From assembly GCA_018969885.1 (NCBI GenBank), contig JAGWXN010000072.1:1-12209 (forward strand): a stretch of 12,209 nt of DNA, given 5' to 3'. A program made the position numbers and the translations under genes. Under the pieces are notes generated by a model. The model did no database searches and was not told the origin of the DNA. It saw nothing but the letters and a program-made list of their open reading frames with translations. This stretch comes from Betaproteobacteria bacterium. GTDB taxonomy: Bacteria > Pseudomonadota > Gammaproteobacteria > Burkholderiales > Burkholderiaceae. Shown here piece after piece: positions 6,706-12,209 of the stretch (position 1 is its first letter; each line of letters starts with the position of its first letter).

Positions 6706-7851
6706 TTACTCCATTCGCGCAGCCGCGGCCAGACGTGCCGCACGCGCTTCAGGGGGAAGCGCGGCAAGCGCACGCACCGCCTCGTAAAACCGCGGCAGGT
6801 TCTCTCGCTCGGCACGGTAAAGGCCCAGAAACGCTGGGACCAGGTCATGGTAGAGCCCCACCGACATCAGATGCGCGTTACCAAGTGCCTGTGCAAACCA
6901 GCGATCCCAGGCTGAAAAAGCGGGGTTGGCCGCCCTCAATGTGGCAAACGCTTCGCGAAGATCGGCGAACGCCTGGCGGCGGCCCTCGCGCTTTTGTTCG
7001 TCCGAAATCGGCTGGTTATAGATCGCCCGCAATCGCCCGGCGGTCTCGGACAACAGCGAGACAATCCGCTCGCGGCGTTCGCGCCGGGCGAGCCAGTTGG
7101 CAAGCACCGACGGATCAGCAGCCGAGTGGGTCAACCAGCGCTCCACGCCAATTCGCTCAACCGCGGTGGCAAAGGATTCATTGAATCGGGTGTCACCCGG
7201 CACCCAGACCACCTGATGGGCGAGCTCATGAAAGATGAGCTGTGCAAGCTCGGGCTCGGGCTGCTCAATGAAGGTGCTCAGGAGCGGATCGGCAAACCAG
7301 CCCAGAGTGGAATAGGCCGACACGCCGGCGACCTGCACATCGAGCCCCTCGGCACGCAGGCGCGCTGCATACGTCTCGGCCTCTCCCTCGTTGTAGTAAC
7401 CGCGGTAGGCCACGCAACCCGCCACCGGAAAACACCAGCGCACCGGTTCAAGCGACAGCTCAGGCGCGGCCTGCACATTCCACACCACATGCGGTCGATC
7501 GATCTGCGCAAAGCGGGTGAAGCTCCCGTTATCGGGTAGCGCGAGTGCGTCCACCGCAAAGCGCCGCAGTTTTTTCGCGAGCTCAAGCCGCTGCTTCAGG
7601 GCGGGACGCGTTCCGGGATCGCCAATCAGCTCATCGACCGGTCGCGCTGACCACCAGAGCGAGAGATGGCCGCGCGCAGACTGCCAGAGATAGGCGGGTT
7701 CGTAGCCGCTGCGTGCGGCGGGCTTTGCCACCGCTTCGGTTGGGGGATGGTCCGCAACAGCGGCCGCACCGGTCAGCGCCATCCATACCCCGAACGCGAT
7801 TCTCGCGATCGGTTGCAGCCGATGAGACCGCCCGGGATCCACGCGCCACAC
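6706..7851 (-). CDS. Predicted exported zinc aminopeptidase (PF10023/COG4324 type)
   Basis: The protein is 381 aa if started at GTG 7851. Residues 16-33 form a hydrophobic segment ending in AVA before D34, a plausible Sec signal peptide. Family members I recall are often lipoproteins, but no lipobox cysteine is seen here. The zinc motif HELAH (208-212) is followed by NESFATA (224-230), whose E225 lies at gluzincin-like spacing. Other conserved-looking segments are NGSFTRFAQ, a VVWNV-AAPELSLEP block with two nearby cysteines (C140, C146), and SAYSTLGWF-DP. The family is annotated as predicted aminopeptidase; substrates are essentially uncharacterised, and catalysis rests on the metal motif. 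The start is uncertain: GTG at 7842 has AGGGGG about eight bases upstream and would shorten the protein by three residues. It is divergent from the amidohydrolase and 66 bp upstream of fadD. Confidence 0.87.
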   Translation of the reverse strand: MWRVDPGRSHRLQPIARIAFGVWMALTGAAAVADHPPTEAVAKPAARSGYEPAYLWQSARGHLSLWWSARPVDELIGDPGTRPALKQRLELAKKLRRFAVDALALPDNGSFTRFAQIDRPHVVWNVQAAPELSLEPVRWCFPVAGCVAYRGYYNEGEAETYAARLRAEGLDVQVAGVSAYSTLGWFADPLLSTFIEQPEPELAQLIFHELAHQVVWVPGDTRFNESFATAVERIGVERWLTHSAADPSVLANWLARRERRERIVSLLSETAGRLRAIYNQPISDEQKREGRRQAFADLREAFATLRAANPAFSAWDRWFAQALGNAHLMSVGLYHDLVPAFLGLYRAERENLPRFYEAVRALAALPPEARAARLAAAARME

Positions 7852-7855
7852 CCCC

Positions 7856-7861
7856 TATAAT
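7856..7861 (+). promoter_or_regulatory. Possible -10 box for the amidohydrolase gene
   Basis: A perfect TATAAT lies in the 75-bp divergent gap, 65 bp before the ATG at 7927, and would start transcription near 7868. No good -35 hexamer is found 16-18 bp upstream (CGGGAT at 7833-7838), so it would need an activator or is coincidental. The same bases lie only a few bases upstream of the aminopeptidase start on the other strand. Confidence 0.3.
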
Positions 7862-7926
7862 CGACCGCAACGGGCCGCCCGCTTCCAAGATGCGTCCTCT
7901 TCCCACCGCCTACCCAAGGTCCTTCC

Positions 7927-9315
7927 ATGTCTGATTTCGTTCTCCGTGGCGCCACGCTGGTATTTCCCGACCGCGACCCCGAGCGCGGCGATGTACTCGT
8001 GATCGACGGCCGGATCGAGGCCCTGCTCGAACCGGGCGCGCCCGCCCCTGCTGGCATCGCCGAACAACGTGCCGAGGGCCTGCACGCGTTTCCGGGCTGC
8101 ATCGATGCGCATGTGCATTTCGGCATGGGCGAAAAAATCACCGAATACAGCACAGAAACCGTCTATGCCGCGCAAGGTGGCATCACCACCATTCTGGGCT
8201 ATTTCCTGAATAACGAAGCCTACTCCGAGGTCTTTCGGCGTGAACAGGAGTACGCGCGCCCGCGCATGCATGTCGACTACGGCTTTCACTTCAGCACCGC
8301 CAACGAACTCCACATCGAGGAGCTCGATCGCTATGTGCGCGACTATGGCGTCACCTCCTTCAAGTACTTCATGAATTTCAAGGGTGAGGAAGGGCGCTAC
8401 CTCGGTCTCGACGGTACCGATGATGGCTTCTTTTATGATCTGCTCAAGCGCTCGGCCGAGGTGGGCCGGCCGATGATCGTCTGTCATACCGAGAACATTG
8501 AAATCGTGAACCGCCTGCGCCAGCGCGTGCAGGCCTCCGGGGGCAGCACCCTGCGCGATTGGGCCTCGTGCAAGCCCGCGCTCACCGAAGCCGAGCCCGC
8601 CATCCGCGCCATGTTCCTCGCCGAGAAGCTGGGCGCGCGCGTGTTCTTCCCGCATATCTCCACCCGTATGACGCTTGATGAGGTGCGCTTCTGGCGCGGT
8701 CGCTTCGATCAGGTGTTCGTTGAAACCTGCCCGCACTACCTCACCCACACGGAAGACAGCGACCTCGCGGGCATGGGCAAGGCCAATCCTCCGTTTCACA
8801 CCGCCGACGACCGGGAGGCGCTCTGGGAGGGCATTGCCGATGGCACGATCGATGTCGTGGCCTCCGATCATGTCGCACGCAAGCGCGCCACCAAAGACAA
8901 ATCAATGTGGCTCGCATCGCAAGGGTTTCCGGGAAGTGCCACCATCCTCCCCGTGCTGCTCTCCGAAGGCTGGCACAAGCGGCGCATCCCGCTCCGAAAG
9001 CTGGCAGCAACCGTCACCTCCGGGCCGGCGCGCATCTTCGATCTGGCACCCATGAAGGGGTCGCTCGTACGAGGCGCCGATGCCGACTTCACGCTGGTCG
9101 ATCTCGAGCGCGAACGGACGGTGCGAGCCGATGAGCTGGGCTCTTATTCCGACTACAGCCTCTACGATGGCTGGACCTTCAAAGGCTGGCCGGTGCGCAC
9201 CATTGTGCGCGGGGTGACGGTGATGGATGAAGGTCGAATCACCGGCCCTGGTGGCCATGGCGAATATCTCTGGCGCCGGATCGGCGAGCCGCCCATCCGA
9301 GGCCGGAGTGCTTAA
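7927..9315 (+). CDS. Hydantoinase/dihydropyrimidinase-like cyclic amidohydrolase
   Basis: The 462-aa protein is a metal-dependent amidohydrolase of the hydantoinase/dihydropyrimidinase/allantoinase/dihydroorotase group, cytoplasmic, opening cyclic amide rings. Metal-site residues are visible in order: H62 and H64 in DAHVHFG, K146 in SFKYF (expected to be carbamylated and to bridge two metals), H187 in CHTEN, H243 in FPHIST and D314 in ASDH. The small beta-sandwich built from both termini is suggested by LRGATLVFPD at the start and GADADFTLVDLE plus the VRGVTVMDEGRI segment at the end. The ATG at 7927 has AAGG seven bases upstream. Substrate specificity cannot be told from the motifs; hydantoins, dihydropyrimidines or a related cyclic imide are candidates. 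No N-carbamoyl-amino-acid hydrolase of the usual M20C type or HyuAB-like partner is adjacent. The stop codon interleaves with that of the convergent oxidoreductase. Confidence 0.88.
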   Translation: MSDFVLRGATLVFPDRDPERGDVLVIDGRIEALLEPGAPAPAGIAEQRAEGLHAFPGCIDAHVHFGMGEKITEYSTETVYAAQGGITTILGYFLNNEAYSEVFRREQEYARPRMHVDYGFHFSTANELHIEELDRYVRDYGVTSFKYFMNFKGEEGRYLGLDGTDDGFFYDLLKRSAEVGRPMIVCHTENIEIVNRLRQRVQASGGSTLRDWASCKPALTEAEPAIRAMFLAEKLGARVFFPHISTRMTLDEVRFWRGRFDQVFVETCPHYLTHTEDSDLAGMGKANPPFHTADDREALWEGIADGTIDVVASDHVARKRATKDKSMWLASQGFPGSATILPVLLSEGWHKRRIPLRKLAATVTSGPARIFDLAPMKGSLVRGADADFTLVDLERERTVRADELGSYSDYSLYDGWTFKGWPVRTIVRGVTVMDEGRITGPGGHGEYLWRRIGEPPIRGRSA

Positions 9316-11414
9316 GCCGCCTTTTCCACCTCGACCAGACAGTCGTAGAAGGTGGGCCCGCGGCCCAGGTCGGTGAGCGCCTGACCGGTCACTGCGTTCA
9401 CGTTGCGGGCCCCCGGCACGAGCTTATGCCACCAGAGGCCCCAGGCCACCACCAGGTCACGGCGCGTGCGATCACTCACCCGCGCGCGCGCCAGAAACGA
9501 GCCCCGGTCGTTGAATACCCGCACCTGATCGCCATCGGCAATGCCGCGTGCGGCCGCATCGTCGGGGTGGATTTCGCAGCGCTGTTCGCGCTCAGTCGCC
9601 TGCAGGCTTGCCACATTCACAAAGCTTGAATTGAGGAAATGGCGCGCGGGCGGCGAGATCATGGCGAGCGGATAACGGGCAGCGAGCGCCGGATCAGCAT
9701 GCCGGGATTCGCGGTTGGGGAGCCAATCGGGAAGCGGGTCATGGCCTTCCCGCTTCAGCCGCTCGCTGTAGAACTCGCATTTTCCTGAGGGCGTCGGAAA
9801 GCCCCCTTCGGCATACGGCGCATCGGCATGCCGCATCTTGATCCAGCCATCCCGAATCATGCGCTCATAGGCATCTGGACCGGCTAGCGGACTCGACCAG
9901 TCCATCGCATCGCGAGCGATCGCCTCATCGCTTGCCTGAAGCAGGGGGTCGATGTAGCCCATTCGGCGCGCAAGGTCACGGAACACGTCGCTGTTTGAGC
10001 GCGCCTGTCCGAGCGGTTCGATGGCAGGCTGATTGGCGAGCACATACCAGTGGCCGTAGGCTTTGTGAACGTCGAAGTGCTCGAGCTGCGTGGTGGCGGG
10101 CAGCAGATAGTCGGCGTAGTCGGCGGTATCGGTCTGGAAGTGTTCGAGCACCACCGTAAACAGGTCTTCCCGGGCGAAGCCCCGGATCACCTTATCGGAA
10201 TCAGGTGCGACCGCAACCGGATTCGAGTTGTAGACCACCACCGCCTCGATCGGCGGGTCGGCGGCGAGCAACGCATCCCCAATCTCCACCATGTTGATGG
10301 TGCGCGGACGCGCGCCGGGAAGCAGCTCGGTGCGCACATGGCGCGCAGGCGTGGCCGGCACCATGTGGCTGGAGGAGAGCAGTAAGCCACCGGCCGGATC
10401 GCGCCATGCGCCAATGAGCGCGGGCAGGCAGGCAACCGCGCGCACCGCGTTGGCCGCGCCATAGACGCGCTGCATGCCGTAGTTGAGCCGGATCGCAGCC
10501 GGCCGGATCGTGGCGTAGTCATGCGCGAGGCTTCGTACCTGGTCCTCGGAAATGCCGCAGACGCTGGCCGTACGGGCCGGCGTCCAGGCCGACGCGCGCT
10601 CGGCGAGTGCTTCGAACCCCACGGTATGCCGGGCCACGTAGTCCTGATCGATTCGTCCCTCGGTAATCAGAAGGTGCATGAGCCCCAGCGCAAGCGCCGC
10701 ATCGGTACCGGGCATCAGCGCGATATGTTCATGGCATTTGAGGGCGGTGTCCGTGCGGTGCGGGTCGATGGCGATCAGCTTCGCGCCCCGGCGTTTGGCC
10801 TCCTGAGCAATCGCCCAGAAGTGCACGCTCGATGTGATGGGGTTTGATCCCCAGATGAGAATCAGCCTTGAATTGACGAACTGCTCGACATCCATGCCGA
10901 CCGAACCGCCCAGCGTGTACTGAAGCCCCGTCATGCCAGGCGAGGAACAGATCGTGCGATCAAGAAGCGAGGCCCCCATCTTGTGAAAAAGCCGCGAGCC
11001 CATCCCCTCGCCCTGCACCCATCCCATGGTGCCCGCATAGCTGTAGGGGAGAATGCGCTGCGGATCGCGGGCGGCAATCGACTTGAGGCGCGCCGCGATG
11101 TCATCGAGCGCCTCGTCCCAGCTCACCGGCTCGAACCGGCCCTCACCCTTCTTCCCCACCCGGCGCATCGGGGTGAGCAGACGATCGGGCGAGTAGGTGC
11201 GCTCGGGGTAGCGCGATACTTTGGTGCACAGCACGCCAGCGGTACTGCCGTGGTCGGGGTGGCCGGCCACGCGAATTGCCCGGCCCTTGCGCACGGTAAC
11301 GAGGAGCGCACAGGTATCGGGGCAATCATGCGGGCACGCGCCGCGCACAATGATGTCGCCCGGCTCGGAGCCGGCGTCGGAAGTGACCGGAGATGCCTCA
11401 GTGGCCGCGCTCAT
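9312..11414 (-). CDS. Molybdopterin (bis-MGD) oxidoreductase with 4Fe-4S cluster, DMSO-reductase superfamily
   Basis: Read from ATG 11414, the product is 700 aa. It opens with a 4Fe-4S motif CX3CX3CX27C (C27, C31, C35, C63; core CPHDCPDTC), then the molybdopterin oxidoreductase domain with IWGSNPITSS (187-196) and AIDPHRT cofactor-contact segments. A C-terminal molydopterin dinucleotide-binding domain starts near residue 580 (from RYPLAMISPP on). C156 in TICSSPGMTG aligns by position with the Mo-ligating cysteine of NapA-like enzymes (inference). No twin-arginine signal precedes the cluster, so the enzyme should be cytoplasmic. The reaction is unknown. No Fe-S electron-transfer or membrane-anchor subunit adjoins it. 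ATG 11414 was chosen over the in-frame ATG at 11522, which would cover the divergent promoter region and adds 36 residues without family character; AGGG lies eight bases upstream of 11414. Confidence 0.92.
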   Translation of the reverse strand: MSAATEASPVTSDAGSEPGDIIVRGACPHDCPDTCALLVTVRKGRAIRVAGHPDHGSTAGVLCTKVSRYPERTYSPDRLLTPMRRVGKKGEGRFEPVSWDEALDDIAARLKSIAARDPQRILPYSYAGTMGWVQGEGMGSRLFHKMGASLLDRTICSSPGMTGLQYTLGGSVGMDVEQFVNSRLILIWGSNPITSSVHFWAIAQEAKRRGAKLIAIDPHRTDTALKCHEHIALMPGTDAALALGLMHLLITEGRIDQDYVARHTVGFEALAERASAWTPARTASVCGISEDQVRSLAHDYATIRPAAIRLNYGMQRVYGAANAVRAVACLPALIGAWRDPAGGLLLSSSHMVPATPARHVRTELLPGARPRTINMVEIGDALLAADPPIEAVVVYNSNPVAVAPDSDKVIRGFAREDLFTVVLEHFQTDTADYADYLLPATTQLEHFDVHKAYGHWYVLANQPAIEPLGQARSNSDVFRDLARRMGYIDPLLQASDEAIARDAMDWSSPLAGPDAYERMIRDGWIKMRHADAPYAEGGFPTPSGKCEFYSERLKREGHDPLPDWLPNRESRHADPALAARYPLAMISPPARHFLNSSFVNVASLQATEREQRCEIHPDDAAARGIADGDQVRVFNDRGSFLARARVSDRTRRDLVVAWGLWWHKLVPGARNVNAVTGQALTDLGRGPTFYDCLVEVEKAA

Positions 11415-11520
11415 AGAAAACCCTGCCTGTTCGGTGAGACCGCATGAAACTGTCGCCTGGGCTGATATTCTCAACCGATTCCGGAAAACTGACGAGTCGC
11501 GTCTTGCGCTCGTGTCACCC
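11415..11520. promoter_or_regulatory. Divergent intergenic region between the oxidoreductase and M20D genes
   Basis: This 106-bp gap separates the two divergent start codons and must hold both promoters if the starts chosen here are right. On the minus strand TTGAGA is a possible -35, but no convincing -10 follows at 17 bp. On the plus strand I see no clear hexamer pair and no strong Shine-Dalgarno before 11521. No palindrome stands out. Confidence 0.4.
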
Positions 11521-12209
11521 ATGAAACCAATCGAACAGATTGTTGCCTTTAACGCCGAGATCGCAGCCGTCCGCCGCGAGATCCACGCCCATCCCGAGCT
11601 CCGCTACGACGAGCACCGCACCAGCGAGCTGGTGGCAAAGAAGCTCGCCGAATGGGGAATCGAAGTTCACCGCGGCCTTGGCAAGACCGGCGTGGTCGGT
11701 GTCATTCGACAGGGCAGCTCGCGACGTGCCATCGGCCTGCGCGCCGACATGGACGCACTGCCCATGACCGAGCTCAACCGCTTCGCGCACGCTTCGCGCA
11801 TCGCGGGCCGCATGCATGCGTGCGGACACGACGGGCATACCGCTATGCTCCTTGCCGCCGCCCGTCACCTCTCCACGCACCGCAATTTCGATGGCACCGT
11901 CTACCTGGTGTTTCAGCCCGCCGAAGAGGGTGGCGCAGGCGCCCGCGAAATGATGCGCGACGGACTCTTCGAGCGCTTTCCCATGCAGGCGATCTTCGGC
12001 ATGCATAACTGGCCGGGCCTCAAACCCGGGCAGATCGCAATGCGTCCCGGGCCCATGCTCGCCTCGTCCAACGAATTTCGAATTGTGTTGAAGGGGCGCG
12101 GCACCCATGCAGCGCTTCCGCACCTGGGTATCGACCCCATCCCGGTCGCCTGTCAGCTCGTTCAGGCCTTCCAGACCATCGTCTCGCGCAACCGAAACCC
12201 CATTGATGC
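11521..12209 (+). CDS. M20D-family amidohydrolase (hippurate / N-acyl amino acid hydrolase type), 3' truncated by window
   Basis: The frame is open from ATG 11521 to the window edge, giving 229 complete residues of a protein that is normally about 390-400 aa. Family signatures are RREIHAHPELRYDE (18-31), GLRADMDALPM (72-82), MHACGHDGHTAMLLAAA (98-114) with metal ligands C101 and H103, the catalytic/metal-binding QPAEEGGAGA (E135, E136), and GMHNWPG (H162), then the start of the dimerisation lid domain with GRGTHAALPHLGIDP. M20D enzymes cleave N-acyl or N-aroyl amino acids such as hippurate, IAA-amino acids or N-acetyl-diaminopimelate in the cytoplasm using two divalent metals. The exact substrate is undetermined. 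The first codon overlaps, on the opposite strand, an alternative upstream ATG of the oxidoreductase. Ribosome binding site is weak. Confidence 0.92.
   Translation, partial: MKPIEQIVAFNAEIAAVRREIHAHPELRYDEHRTSELVAKKLAEWGIEVHRGLGKTGVVGVIRQGSSRRAIGLRADMDALPMTELNRFAHASRIAGRMHACGHDGHTAMLLAAARHLSTHRNFDGTVYLVFQPAEEGGAGAREMMRDGLFERFPMQAIFGMHNWPGLKPGQIAMRPGPMLASSNEFRIVLKGRGTHAALPHLGIDPIPVACQLVQAFQTIVSRNRNPID

Noticed and set aside
7855..8871. A 338-codon open frame antisense to the hydantoinase-like gene
   Set aside because: The plus-strand protein has a complete set of amidohydrolase metal ligands, and the antisense translation shows no recognisable fold. Long antisense frames are expected in GC-rich coding DNA.
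7927..9315. Reading the hydantoinase-like gene and the M20D gene as a hydantoin-to-amino-acid pathway
   Set aside because: N-carbamoyl amino acid hydrolases are normally M20C-type, whereas this enzyme has M20D signatures, and a convergent gene separates the two.
11415..11522. Upstream ATG of the molybdopterin oxidoreductase adding 36 residues
   Set aside because: It would overlap the start of the divergent M20D gene, remove any promoter space, and the added residues form neither a Tat signal nor a recognisable domain part.

Overview
This GC-rich window encodes eight proteins with dense coding, short gaps and no RNA genes, IS elements or CRISPR. Its protein types (Gram-negative general porin, FadD of E. 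coli length, PF10023-type aminopeptidase, benzoate-CoA-ligase-family enzyme under a MarR regulator) suggest a betaproteobacterium, probably Burkholderiales. That placement is inferred from overall protein character; no marker gene is present.

Layout. Positions 2-820 hold the 3' end of a beta-barrel porin, closed by a strong intrinsic terminator (855-886). A MarR-type regulator (954-1592) follows, with a 25-bp imperfect palindrome just before its start. It overlaps an aryl-CoA ligase (1592-3217) of the benzoate/2-aminobenzoate-CoA ligase family by one base. An AT-rich promoter region (about 3255-3313) then precedes a hipB-hipA toxin-antitoxin pair (3314-3649, 3649-4944), again with a one-base overlap. 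hipA converges on fadD (4954-6639, minus), which lies 66 bp downstream of an exported predicted zinc aminopeptidase (6706-7851, minus). Diverging from the aminopeptidase is a hydantoinase/dihydropyrimidinase-like cyclic amidohydrolase (7927-9315, plus). Its stop codon interleaves with that of a convergent molybdopterin oxidoreductase (9312-11414, minus). A divergent M20D amidohydrolase (11521 to the window end, plus, truncated by the window) closes the region.

How the genes fit together. The MarR regulator and ligase form a compact operon that probably activates an aromatic acid to its CoA thioester under ligand control. The downstream ring-attacking genes usual for such pathways are absent, and a HipBA module sits where they might continue. 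FadD handles fatty acyl activation. The right half is a set of single-gene metabolic enzymes in alternating orientation: two C-N hydrolases and a stand-alone Mo/Fe-S oxidoreductase. A hippurate-type M20D hydrolase could supply benzoate to the ligase, but this is conjecture. I see no clearly novel multi-gene system; the most checkable new signals are the two candidate autoregulatory operators.
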